Assembly: GCA_903960725.1 (NCBI GenBank)
Contig: CAJCBY010000506.1
Coordinates: 1 to 9,920, forward strand
Reading direction: 5' to 3'
Length of the DNA stretch: 9,920 nucleotides
Origin: an uncultured Cytophagaceae bacterium
GTDB taxonomy: Bacteria > Bacteroidota > Bacteroidia > Cytophagales > Spirosomataceae
The position numbers and the translations under genes were made by a program. The stretch's first letter is position 1. The number at the start of each line of letters is the position of its first letter. The notes below the pieces were generated by a model that did not search any database, was not told the origin of the DNA, and worked only from the letters and a program-made list of their open reading frames with translations. Shown here piece after piece: positions 1-6,964 of this stretch.

Positions 1-564
1 AGCATACGTTAATGGTTCGCGACCTGATTTAGTAAATGGAGGAACGTCTTTGCGTACTAAAGAGCCACCTGAAATCATGACATGTTTTCCAATCGTTGCG
101 AATTGATGAATAGCAGATGATCCTCCAATGATCGCAAAGTCGCCTACAGTTACGTGACCTGCCATCTGAACTGAATTAGCAAGAATGCAATGGTCGCCTA
201 TGAAACAGTCGTGCGCTACGTGCACATAGGCCATAACTAAGCAATTTTTGCCAATTACTGTTTTCAACTTATCAGAGGTACCCCGATTAATCGTTACGCA
301 TTCTCTTATAGTCGAATTATCTCCAATTTCAGCCGTTGTAGTTTCTCCACCAAACTTTAAATCTTGAGGGATCGCTGAAATAACTGCACCAGGAAAGATG
401 CGCACATTTTTACCAATACGTGCACCGGGATAGATGGTAACATTAGACCCAATCCAAGTTCCGTCGCCTATTTCTACATCTTCATGTATAGAAGTGAAAG
501 CTTCGATGCTAACATTAGCACCAATTTTGGCTTTCGGATCAATATGGGTTAACTGATGAATCAT
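1..564 (-). CDS. lpxA: Acyl-ACP--UDP-N-acetylglucosamine O-acyltransferase, 3' end beyond window
   Basis: LpxA catalyses the first step of lipid A synthesis in the cytoplasm, moving a 3-hydroxyacyl chain from ACP to the 3-OH of UDP-GlcNAc. The 188 codons seen start at ATG 564 (MIHQLTHIDPKAKIG) and consist almost wholly of left-handed beta-helix hexapeptide repeats. The catalytic stretch AYVHVAHDCFIGDHCILAN is at residues 112-130; H118 corresponds to E. coli His125 and H115 to His122. The motif QDLKFGGE (67-74) and the segment AGHVTVGDFAIIGG that follows the catalytic region are also typical. The family is about 260 residues long, so roughly 70 C-terminal residues, the helical ACP-binding part, lie left of position 1. 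The start is 11 bp after the lpxC-fabZ stop, implying co-transcription. No Shine-Dalgarno sequence is visible, only an A/T-rich leader, as is usual in Bacteroidota. Confidence 0.96.
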   Translation of the reverse strand, partial: MIHQLTHIDPKAKIGANVSIEAFTSIHEDVEIGDGTWIGSNVTIYPGARIGKNVRIFPGAVISAIPQDLKFGGETTTAEIGDNSTIRECVTINRGTSDKLKTVIGKNCLVMAYVHVAHDCFIGDHCILANSVQMAGHVTVGDFAIIGGSSAIHQFATIGKHVMISGGSLVRKDVPPFTKSGREPLTYA

Positions 565-575
565 ATAAAAAAATC

Positions 576-1970
576 TTACGATTTACGAACTAAACTAGCA
601 GTCATTTCTGCCTCACAAACTACTTGTCCAGCGACATATGCCTTACCAGTCATTTTAGCAATACCTCTTCGGATAGGTGCTTGTAGTTCGCATTTAAAAA
701 TAATAGTATCCCCAGGAATAACGCTTCTTCTAAATCGGCAATTTTCTATTCCCACTAGGTACGGCCAATAATTTTCCGGGTCATCTACTGAACTTAAAAC
801 AAGGATACCCCCAGTTTGAGCCATCGCCTCCACTTGCATAACACCAGGCATTACTGGATTGTTTGGAAAGTGACCCATGAAGTAGTTCTCATTCATGGTT
901 ACATTCTTTACTCCAACAACACTATTATCATCCAGATAAATGATTTTATCAATCATTTGGAATGGGTAACGGTGTGGAAGAAGTTCGTATACACGCTCGT
1001 GAGTAAAAATGGGAGGTTGCTTAGGATCGTAGGTTGGAACTTTATTTTTCTCTGCGTCTAACATCAATTTCTTGATCTTTCGGGCTAGTTCCACATTAGA
1101 GGCATGACCTGGACGGGAGGCAAGAATCTGCGCTTTAATAGGGCGGCCCACTAAAGCTAAATCCCCCATTAAATCCAACAATTTATGGCGAGCCATTTCA
1201 TTGCTAAAATGTAGGTTAGTATTATTTAAGATTCCAGCTTCTTTAGAAACAGAAACCTTCGGCTTGCCTAAAACCTCAGATAAATGGGCTAATTCAGCTT
1301 CTGAGTAATCTTTATCTGCAATAACAATGGCGTTATTTAAATCCCCGCCTTTTATTAAGCCGGCTTTATAAAGTGCCTCTATTTCGTGTACAAAACAGAA
1401 CGTTCTACACATAGAGAAGTCTTTCTCAAACTGCGAGACGTGGCTTAAGTTAGCATGCTGACTAGAAAGGAATTTAGAATTGTAGTCTACCATAACTGCC
1501 ATCCGGTAATCATTCAATGGTAACGCTGCTAATTCAATACCGCTTTCTAGGTCTTTATACCGAACTTCTTCCGTTAATTCAAAGAATTTACGATGGGCGT
1601 CTTGCTCGACAAGAATGGCGTCTTTTAATGCTTCGACAAATTTGATGGAACTTCCATCCATGATAGGAGGTTCTGGTCCATCTAATTGAATTAAGATATT
1701 ATCAACTTCTAGACCAACAAGCGCAGCTAGAACATGTTCCACCGTATTAATTCGAGCGCCATTATGCTCAATCGTTGTTCCGCGTGAGGTGTCTACCACA
1801 TAATCTACGTCAGCATCTGCAATAGGTTGACCTGGTAAATCAACACGTTGGAATTTGATGCCGTGGTTTGCTGGAGCAGGTAAAAAAGTCATGTTGGCAA
1901 CTACGCCCGTATGTAATCCTACACCAGATAGGGTAACAGCTTTGGTAATGGTATGTTGCTTATTATTCAT
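576..1970 (-). CDS. lpxC-fabZ: Bifunctional UDP-3-O-acyl-GlcNAc deacetylase / 3-hydroxyacyl-ACP dehydratase
   Basis: This is a 464-residue fusion. Residues 1 to about 300 are LpxC, the zinc deacetylase and committed step of lipid A synthesis. About 315-464 are FabZ, a hot-dog-fold dehydratase of fatty acid elongation. Numbered from ATG 1970, the LpxC metal/catalytic residues are E78-H79 (TVEHVLAAL), H262 and D266 (RHKLLDLMGDL) and H289 (GHASN). The first pair has the same numbers as in E. coli, and the others are all shifted by 24, indicating one insertion. FabZ shows LLPHRYPFQMID, GHFPNNPVMPGVMQVEAMAQ with H367, and E381 14 residues later. The frame is also open to a TTG at 1976, but ATG 1970 fits the family N-terminus better. 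The gene lies 6 bp after the lpxD stop. The fusion is established for Bacteroidota. It joins two enzymes that both influence the fate of 3-hydroxyacyl-ACP. Confidence 0.97.
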   Translation of the reverse strand: MNNKQHTITKAVTLSGVGLHTGVVANMTFLPAPANHGIKFQRVDLPGQPIADADVDYVVDTSRGTTIEHNGARINTVEHVLAALVGLEVDNILIQLDGPEPPIMDGSSIKFVEALKDAILVEQDAHRKFFELTEEVRYKDLESGIELAALPLNDYRMAVMVDYNSKFLSSQHANLSHVSQFEKDFSMCRTFCFVHEIEALYKAGLIKGGDLNNAIVIADKDYSEAELAHLSEVLGKPKVSVSKEAGILNNTNLHFSNEMARHKLLDLMGDLALVGRPIKAQILASRPGHASNVELARKIKKLMLDAEKNKVPTYDPKQPPIFTHERVYELLPHRYPFQMIDKIIYLDDNSVVGVKNVTMNENYFMGHFPNNPVMPGVMQVEAMAQTGGILVLSSVDDPENYWPYLVGIENCRFRRSVIPGDTIIFKCELQAPIRRGIAKMTGKAYVAGQVVCEAEMTASLVRKS

Positions 1971-1976
1971 ACGCAA

Positions 1977-2984
1977 TTAAGATTCTATTCGTTTTAATAA
2001 GTCCGGTAATTGACGTAATAAAGCATTACGCTTCAGGTATTCGCTGTTAGGGGAGGCCGGAGTTCCACCTAATATTTGCCCTTCTTTTTTCACCGTTTTC
2101 GTTACACCTGATTGGGCTGTTACGATTGTTTTATCCGCTATGGTAATGTGTCCAGCAACTCCTACTTGTCCTCCAATTAGGCAATTTTTACCAATTTTAG
2201 TAGAACCTGAAACACCGGTTTGAGCTGCGATGGCCGTATTCGTACCTACTTCTACATTATGGGCAATTTGAACCAAATTGTCTATTTTAACTCCACTTTT
2301 AATTAAAGTAGATCCCATAGTAGCCCGGTCAATAGTTGTATTTGCACCTATACTAACATTATCTTCTAAAACTACATTCCCTAATTGCGGTATGGTAGTA
2401 AAAGATCCATCTGTTTGTGGGGCAAAACCAAAGCCATCGGATCCAATGACTGCATTTGCGTGAATGGTACAATTATTACCAATAATGGTGTCATTACAAA
2501 TAACGACTCCTGGATAGATCATGCAATTATTCCCTATGGATACTTTATTTCCAATAGTAACGTGTGCAGCAATGTAATTATTATCACCAACAATAGAGTT
2601 AGAGCCAATACTTGAAAATGGCCCCAAATATAGTTCTGAACCTATTTTAGCTGTATCAGCGATCGAACTAGGTTGTTGAATCCCTGTTTCTTTAATGGAA
2701 GTAAACTCTTGGTATTTTTGGAGTAAGATAGTAAAAGCAGAATACGGATCTTTTACTTTAATTAAGGTAGCTAATGGCTTTTCTTTTAGGATTAAATCAT
2801 CCGCTACGATGATTGCAGTAGCTTTTGATTGATATAAATACGATTCGTATTTTGGATTGGCTAAAAAAGAGATACTGCCCGTTTGTCCTTCCTCAATCTT
2901 ATGAAATGTCGTTATGCTTGCTGACCCGTCACCATCTACTGTTCCTTGAATTAATTGGGCTATTTGATCAACAGTAAATTTCAT
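1977..2984 (-). CDS. lpxD: UDP-3-O-(3-hydroxyacyl)glucosamine N-acyltransferase
   Basis: LpxD adds the second 3-hydroxyacyl chain, from ACP to the 2-amino group of UDP-3-O-acyl-GlcN, the third step of lipid A synthesis. The protein is 335 residues, close to the E. coli length. Residues 1 to about 100 form the uridine-binding N-domain (FTVDQIAQLI, then SISFLANPKYE). About 105-290 are hexapeptide repeats forming the left-handed beta-helix. The catalytic His is in the segment VQIAHNVEVG at H242 (E. coli His239). GSDGFGFAPQ (181-190) and QTGVSGSTKIG are family-typical. The C-terminal helix (SEYLKRNALLRQLPDLLKRI) would form the trimeric ACP-binding region. It lies between the HD-domain gene (40 bp upstream) and lpxC-fabZ (6 bp downstream), in one probable operon. 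The order D-C/Z-A differs from the E. coli layout of lpxD-fabZ-lpxA-lpxB. Confidence 0.97.
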   Translation of the reverse strand: MKFTVDQIAQLIQGTVDGDGSASITTFHKIEEGQTGSISFLANPKYESYLYQSKATAIIVADDLILKEKPLATLIKVKDPYSAFTILLQKYQEFTSIKETGIQQPSSIADTAKIGSELYLGPFSSIGSNSIVGDNNYIAAHVTIGNKVSIGNNCMIYPGVVICNDTIIGNNCTIHANAVIGSDGFGFAPQTDGSFTTIPQLGNVVLEDNVSIGANTTIDRATMGSTLIKSGVKIDNLVQIAHNVEVGTNTAIAAQTGVSGSTKIGKNCLIGGQVGVAGHITIADKTIVTAQSGVTKTVKKEGQILGGTPASPNSEYLKRNALLRQLPDLLKRIES

Positions 2985-3008
2985 TCGGTCAAACGATGTT
3001 TAATAATG

Positions 3009-3043
3009 GCAAAGAGAATTTCCACTAGCTCAATTCTCCTTGC
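3009..3043 (-). promoter_or_regulatory. Intercistronic hairpin at the HD gene / lpxD junction
   Basis: An inverted repeat pairs GAGAATT (3014-3020) with AATTCTC (3032-3038). It extends outward through one A/C mismatch to GCAA (3009-3012) with TTGC (3040-3043). This gives an 11-12 bp stem around an 11-nt loop, and the loop holds the stop codon of the HD-domain gene (3025-3027). No T-run follows on either strand, so it is not a canonical intrinsic terminator. It could protect mRNA ends or tune expression between the two cistrons; that role is inference. Confidence 0.45.
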
Positions 3044-4269
3044 AAATATACGCTCTTTGGACAACAAAAATAGTATTTTTTTACAATCTTGCTTAATGCT
3101 TGGATGGTCGGTAAATCGGAGGCTTCGAGTAATTCGACCACTTGTCCTTTTTTATTGACCATCTTAATCGTGTTGTCCCCTTGTACATAGGCCGCATTCG
3201 AGGTAGATCCTTCTACCACAAAGTAGGTTAATTCGTCCTCCGTAATGCCATATTCTCGTTTAATTGATTCCTCTATTTCGACTCTTTTCGCCTTAGGGAG
3301 AGGCTGAGAGCCTAATTTGCAGGTGAATAATTTTCTGGCCAAAAAATGTGAACACAAATGTTTTAGAATTTTATCGCTTGAATTCTTCCATTCTTTGATG
3401 GCTGCCCACACGTCGTGGTCATCTAATTCAGTGAAAGAAATTAACAAATTTTCATTCGTAGAAAATTCCTCCCAAGTATAGGTGTTCTTTAAGAATGTTT
3501 TTAGCGGGGTAGAGCAGGTCAGTTTTTGGCCTTGTGCAATAAGAAACTTAGCCCGTCGCAAAATTTGAATTAGCATGGTTTCAGCAGCAATTGCCGTTTT
3601 ATGCAAATACACTTGCCAATACATAAGACGCCTAGCCATTAAGAAGTTTTCAGTGGAGTAAATACCTTTCTCTTCGATGACTAACTGTTCATTTACGAGG
3701 TCCATCATACTGAGTAGACGCTCTGAACCAATAAAACCTTCCCTTACACCGGTGTAAAATGAATCTCTGCTTAAGTAATCTAGACGATCAACATCCAATT
3801 GGCTTGATACTAATTGATGGAAAAATTTGCGGTGGTATTTATTTTCAAATATTTGAATAGCTAAATCTAATTGTCCCTTAAAATGAATATTTAATTTATT
3901 CATTAACAAAGTCGAAACATCTTCGTGTTTCACCTCATTCAATAAGGTATATTCCAATACGTGTGAAAAGGGTCCATGTCCAATATCATGTAATAGAATG
4001 GCAATTTCTGCCGCTTGACGCTCTTCAGGGGTGATAGTATATCCTTTTGCTTTTAGGTTATCTAACACTTGATCCATTAGGTGCATGGCTCCTAAAGCAT
4101 GATGGAAACGTGTGTGATGCGCACCCGGATAGACAAATTCAGCTAAACCTAATTGCTTAATCCGTTTAAGTCGCTGAAAATAAGGGTGGTCAATCAGTTC
4201 AAGAATTAATGGATTATTGATTTTAATAAAACCATAAATCGGATCATTAATAATTTTAGTCGGGTACAT
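3025..4269 (-). CDS. HD-domain phosphohydrolase (SAMHD1/dGTPase-like, COG1078 type)
   Basis: This 414-residue cytoplasmic metal-dependent phosphohydrolase has the complete HD signature. H57 is in TRFHHALGAMHL, H94-D95 in ILLHDIGHGPFSH, and D161 in DVDRLDYLSRDSFYTG. The N-terminal start (INDPIYGFIKINNPLILELIDHP) and the RLKRIKQLG segment are typical of COG1078, which includes B. subtilis YwfO and the dNTP triphosphohydrolase EF1143. Family members hydrolyse dNTPs or related nucleotides; the substrate here is not predictable from sequence. The conserved core ends near residue 240, and the remaining 170 residues resemble the C-terminal part of the same family. It is the first gene of the lipid A cluster, starting at ATG 4269 and divergent from the tRNA gene. 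Its place upstream of lpxD recurs in Bacteroidota as far as I recall, but no functional link to lipid A is evident. Confidence 0.9.
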   Translation of the reverse strand: MYPTKIINDPIYGFIKINNPLILELIDHPYFQRLKRIKQLGLAEFVYPGAHHTRFHHALGAMHLMDQVLDNLKAKGYTITPEERQAAEIAILLHDIGHGPFSHVLEYTLLNEVKHEDVSTLLMNKLNIHFKGQLDLAIQIFENKYHRKFFHQLVSSQLDVDRLDYLSRDSFYTGVREGFIGSERLLSMMDLVNEQLVIEEKGIYSTENFLMARRLMYWQVYLHKTAIAAETMLIQILRRAKFLIAQGQKLTCSTPLKTFLKNTYTWEEFSTNENLLISFTELDDHDVWAAIKEWKNSSDKILKHLCSHFLARKLFTCKLGSQPLPKAKRVEIEESIKREYGITEDELTYFVVEGSTSNAAYVQGDNTIKMVNKKGQVVELLEASDLPTIQALSKIVKKYYFCCPKSVYLQGELS

Positions 4270-4313
4270 GGGATATTCTTTTCCGAAATTTAGCTAAAAA
4301 GGTTAGTATTCCT

Positions 4314-4321
4314 TAATTTTG
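4314..4321 (+). promoter_or_regulatory. Probable Bacteroidota -7 box for the tRNA gene
   Basis: TAATTTTG matches the Bacteroidota -7 consensus TAnnTTTG exactly and ends 35 bp before the mature tRNA. That would leave a leader of roughly 30 nt. No TTG -33 element is found at the usual distance upstream, so the assignment rests on one box plus position. Confidence 0.4.
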
Positions 4322-4334
4322 TGTCACATTGAAT

Positions 4335-4346
4335 TCCTTTAAAGGA
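4335..4346. repeat. 12-bp perfect palindrome before the tRNA gene
   Basis: TCCTTTAAAGGA is a perfect 12-bp palindrome ending 10 bp upstream of the tRNA. It lies between the probable -7 box and the mature 5' end, in the leader region. It could be an operator or a small leader structure, or be due to chance in AT-rich DNA. Confidence 0.3.
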
Positions 4347-4356
4347 TGTACAATGC

Positions 4357-4430
4357 GGACTTGTAGCTCAGTTGGTTAGAGCATCTGACTCATAATCAGG
4401 GGGTCCATGGTTCGAGCCCATGCTGGTCCA
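4357..4430 (+). tRNA. tRNA-Met (anticodon CAT); tRNA-Ile2 not excluded
   Basis: A full 74-nt cloverleaf can be drawn. The acceptor 5' strand is GGACTTG and the 3' strand CTGGTCC with discriminator A4430. The D-stem is GCTC/GAGC, the anticodon stem TCTGA/TCAGG, and the anticodon loop CTCATAA has CAT at 4391-4393. The variable loop is GGGTC and the T-arm CATGG-TTCGAGC-CCATG. The genome continues with CCC, so the terminal CCA must be added after transcription. The 1-72 pair is a normal G-C, which argues against the initiator type. A CAT anticodon can also belong to tRNA-Ile2 carrying lysidine at position 34. The C4-G69 pair is shared with Ile2, so elongator Met is only the preferred reading. The acceptor stem has a T6-T67 mismatch and a T5-G68 wobble. 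Confidence 0.93.
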
Positions 4431-4442
4431 CCCTATTTTTTT

Positions 4443-4476
4443 ACCATACTCTTCATAAGGGAGTATGGTTTTTTTT
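4443..4476 (+). terminator. Rho-independent terminator of the tRNA gene
   Basis: The stem ACCATACTC (4443-4451) pairs perfectly with GAGTATGGT (4461-4469). Two inner T-G pairs close a 5-nt loop, and eight Ts follow (4469-4476). It begins 13 bp after the tRNA. The T-run shares two bases with the stop codon of the converging transporter gene. On the opposite strand the hairpin is followed by As, so it should terminate only plus-strand transcripts. Confidence 0.85.
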
Positions 4477-5728
4477 ATCCTATAAATTCTAAATAGAGAA
4501 GTGCTACTGCTGCTAGTGTCATGATGATAAGAGCTGCAAAGCCTAGCACATTCGACAAGCGGGAATTGGTATTTTCTCCCATAATTTCCTTGTTATTCGA
4601 AATATGTAGTATAATGGCAATTAATACGGGCGCTGTCATTCCGTATAAAATGGCTGTATAAATAAGTGCATCAATCGGGGATATACCAACGTAGTTCAGC
4701 GAAAGACCTACAAATAGGGATAAGGCGATGATGGAATAGAAGCCTTTGGCCTCATGAAACTTTTTATTTAGTCCTTGCTCCCAACCAAATGTCTCTGTAA
4801 ATATATAAGATAGCGAGCCGCTTAACACGGGAATTGCGATAAGGCCTGTGCCTAGTATACCTATGGCAAATAACCAATAGGCCATTTCGCCAGCCAGCGG
4901 CTTTAGTGCTGAAGCAGCTTGTTCTACTGTATCTATCTGATGAATCCCGCTTTTGTATAGAACCGTTCCAGTAGTTAGAATAATGAAATACATGACAAAT
5001 CCTGAAAATCCCAATCCGAAATCCACATCTTGTTCCATCTCATGTATAATTCGCTTATTCACTATGAGTTTTTTATGAGCACTCATTTCTTCCACTTCTA
5101 CGGACGCTTGCCAAAAGAACAAATAGGGTGAAATAGTTGTACCTAAAATACCTACTAAAATGGCCACATATTCTTTGTTAAATTGAATGTTTGGCACAAA
5201 TGTGGCCATAAATATTTCCTTGAGGTCTTGCTTGTAAAGGAATGGAACGATAAAGTAGACTAGCATCACAATGCACAAATACTTTAAGATCGCTGCAATT
5301 TTTGAATAGGGCAAATAGATAATTAGGCCCAATAACAGTAAGGTAAATAAGACACTAAAATAACTCTGCTCAACGCTAGGAAAAAGTAAATTGCCCACAG
5401 CTCCCATGCCCGAAATATCCGCACCAATATTCATAATGATAGCAGGGAAACTGAAAAGAAGCATAAGATAGAGCACTGGCTTGGAGTAATGCTTTTTAAT
5501 AGTACCCGTTAATCCCTGTTTTGTCACTAATCCAATTCGTGCACACATTTGCTGAATGGCGGCCATTAAGGGAAAGGCAATTAAAGCAGTCCAAAGGGTT
5601 GAAAGGCCCCATCCTGCACCTGCTTGCGAATAGGTGGCAATCCCCGAAGGATCATCATCGCTTGCACCTGTCACTAAGCCGGGTCCTAAAAGCTTCCAAA
5701 AACGTGCAATCCTTGATTTAATTCCCAT
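4475..5728 (-). CDS. NRAMP-superfamily metal transporter with a non-canonical metal site
   Basis: This 417-residue inner-membrane protein with about 11 hydrophobic segments has the NRAMP (SLC11) fold signature. TM1 carries GPGLVTGASDDDPSGIATYS (residues 15-34). TM6 carries GILGTTISPYLFFWQASVE (193-211). Canonical Mn/Fe NRAMPs have DPGN in TM1 and A-x-x-M-P-H in TM6. Here the aligned residues are D26-P27-S28-G29 and T197-x-x-S200-P201-Y202. The metal-binding Asp is kept, but the Asn, Met and His are replaced. Family knowledge says the TM6 Met selects for transition metals over Mg/Ca, so substrate range may be broader or Mg-like (inference). For this reason no mntH symbol is given. The gene converges on the tRNA and is divergent from the AraC-like gene. 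No clear promoter is visible in the 89 bp upstream. Start ATG 5728; no signs of truncation. Confidence 0.9.
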   Translation of the reverse strand: MGIKSRIARFWKLLGPGLVTGASDDDPSGIATYSQAGAGWGLSTLWTALIAFPLMAAIQQMCARIGLVTKQGLTGTIKKHYSKPVLYLMLLFSFPAIIMNIGADISGMGAVGNLLFPSVEQSYFSVLFTLLLLGLIIYLPYSKIAAILKYLCIVMLVYFIVPFLYKQDLKEIFMATFVPNIQFNKEYVAILVGILGTTISPYLFFWQASVEVEEMSAHKKLIVNKRIIHEMEQDVDFGLGFSGFVMYFIILTTGTVLYKSGIHQIDTVEQAASALKPLAGEMAYWLFAIGILGTGLIAIPVLSGSLSYIFTETFGWEQGLNKKFHEAKGFYSIIALSLFVGLSLNYVGISPIDALIYTAILYGMTAPVLIAIILHISNNKEIMGENTNSRLSNVLGFAALIIMTLAAVALLYLEFIG

Positions 5729-5779
5729 TTAATTTATCAGTATAGTGGTAATTTACTAAGTATTGATTTTGAATCATTA

Positions 5780-5787
5780 TATTTTTG
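5780..5787 (+). promoter_or_regulatory. Probable -7 promoter box for the regulator/T9SS-protein operon
   Basis: TATTTTTG matches TAnnTTTG exactly. A TTG at 5763-5765 could be the -33 element, though the 14-nt spacing is shorter than usual. A start site about 7 nt downstream would leave a leader of about 24 nt before ATG 5818. The box overlaps an in-frame TTG codon at 5785, which argues against that TTG as translation start. Confidence 0.45.
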
Positions 5788-5817
5788 TACATTACATTTA
5801 TATCTAACCACTTCATA

Positions 5818-6960
5818 ATGCTGTTTCTATTTCAATCTATATTTGTCATGACGCTATTTACTAGTTTTATGACACCTTCGATTATCTTTCTGAAATCAAG
5901 AGGGTCTTTATTCGCTAATCCTAATATCTATTTAGCCGCATTATTTTTTATTTCTGGTATTTATTGTTTGACTGTCTATTCGATGTCTTTGGGGCATAGT
6001 TTGTTATTCACAGTCTTGTTATATGGTAATTTCTCGTCTATTTATTTTTTAATAGGGCCATTGTTGTATTTCTATTTAAGAAGTTTGAAAACAGGCTCTA
6101 CAAGATTAAGTTCAATTGACTTACTCCATTTTATACCCTTTACACTCGTCTTTATTGATACCATTCCGTATTATTTATCTGATTATTCGTACAAAGTCCA
6201 AGTGGTTCAGCAAGTATTTAGTAACTGGACTTCGATGTTTAGCATTCGTTTAGGATTCGTATTTAATGCGGCTCATTTATATATTCTGAGGCCGTTATTA
6301 TTGACTTTTTATACGATCTGGGGGATAAAGTATTTATTCAGAAATCATGTCTATTTTTTTAAGGCTACTCAATTAGGGAGATGGTTGCTGCTATTCTTGT
6401 TTTTTCAGTGGTTGGTTTTTGTGGGCATGAGTTCAGTCTTTTTGGGTGTTTGGTTAGAAAATTCTTACGGATGGTCACATCTCAATTACCCTAGTGAGAT
6501 TAAATATATTTCCTTGGTATCGTATATGGTAATGGTTTGTACTTTGTATTTCTTTCCTCAGGTCATTTATTTAAATGCAGAGCGATTTAAACGGATATTA
6601 AATTACCAAGAGGCCTATTGGTGGAAGATGGATCAAGCTATGAATACTTGTTACATTTTTGATAAGCCCTTTTTGAAGGCTAATTTGACTTTGGATCAAT
6701 TCGGGGAATTAGTCCAAAAGGATACAAAAGAATTGCGCGATTTTTTTGAACTTTATCTTTTCACTAACTTCACTGATGAAATGAATCGATTGCGGGTTCA
6801 ATTTGCTAAGAATTTAATCAAACATGGATGTATAAAAAAGGCCTGTTTGAAGAATTTGCACTTGGAATCTGGTTTTAGTACCTCTAAAGATTTAGAGGCT
6901 TATTTTTTAGAATTTGAAGGCCTAACTATTCAGGGTTTCATTCAATCAATTACTACATAG
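5818..6960 (+). CDS. Seven-TM membrane-anchored AraC-type regulator
   Basis: The protein is 380 residues from ATG 5818. The N-terminal part has about seven hydrophobic segments (near 2-25, 36-56, 61-88, 101-119, 147-172, 186-209 and 229-248), including the IGPLLYFYLRSL motif of Bacteroidota membrane-bound AraC proteins. The C-terminal part (283-376) follows the AraC DNA-binding plan. The first helix-turn-helix is DKPFLKANLTLDQFGELVQ, the connector helix MNRLRVQFAKNLI, and the second LKNLHLESGFSTSKDLEAYF before FEGLTIQGFIQS. The second HTH is diverged: the usual I-A-x-x-x-G-F-x-S is recognisable only as LHLESGFSTS. It probably senses a signal at or in the inner membrane and acts on DNA from there; ligand and targets are unknown. 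The frame is open to TTG 5785, but the promoter box and hydrophobicity favour the ATG. The next gene starts 4 bp after its stop. Confidence 0.8.
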   Translation: MLFLFQSIFVMTLFTSFMTPSIIFLKSRGSLFANPNIYLAALFFISGIYCLTVYSMSLGHSLLFTVLLYGNFSSIYFLIGPLLYFYLRSLKTGSTRLSSIDLLHFIPFTLVFIDTIPYYLSDYSYKVQVVQQVFSNWTSMFSIRLGFVFNAAHLYILRPLLLTFYTIWGIKYLFRNHVYFFKATQLGRWLLLFLFFQWLVFVGMSSVFLGVWLENSYGWSHLNYPSEIKYISLVSYMVMVCTLYFFPQVIYLNAERFKRILNYQEAYWWKMDQAMNTCYIFDKPFLKANLTLDQFGELVQKDTKELRDFFELYLFTNFTDEMNRLRVQFAKNLIKHGCIKKACLKNLHLESGFSTSKDLEAYFLEFEGLTIQGFIQSITT

Positions 6961-6964
6961 CGCT

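Noticed and set aside
816..1061. Plus-strand ORF of 81 codons inside lpxC-fabZ
   Set aside because: It is antisense to the FabZ domain, where the minus frame carries all catalytic motifs; no recognisable domain.
1971..1976. Start of lpxC-fabZ at TTG 1976
   Set aside because: ATG 1970 puts the E78-H79 pair at the E. coli numbering and begins like other family members; the TTG directly follows the lpxD stop and adds only two residues.
2278..2615. Plus-strand ORFs with repeated N/I-rich patterns inside lpxD
   Set aside because: They are the antisense image of the hexapeptide repeats of LpxD.
2100..2650. Possible DNA tandem repeats or CRISPR-like periodicity
   Set aside because: The 18-bp periodicity reflects protein hexapeptide repeats and the DNA units are not conserved; no CRISPR array is present.
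2985..3024. Separate promoter for lpxD
   Set aside because: TTTG motifs occur on the minus strand, but none forms TAnnTTTG with proper spacing to a TTG -33 box.
4475..5728. Calling the transporter mntH
   Set aside because: The metal-site residues expected for Mn/Fe NRAMP transporters are replaced, so the symbol would imply an unsupported substrate.
5785..5817. Start of the AraC-like gene at TTG 5785
   Set aside because: That TTG is part of a consensus -7 promoter box, and the ATG at 5818 begins immediately before the first hydrophobic helix.
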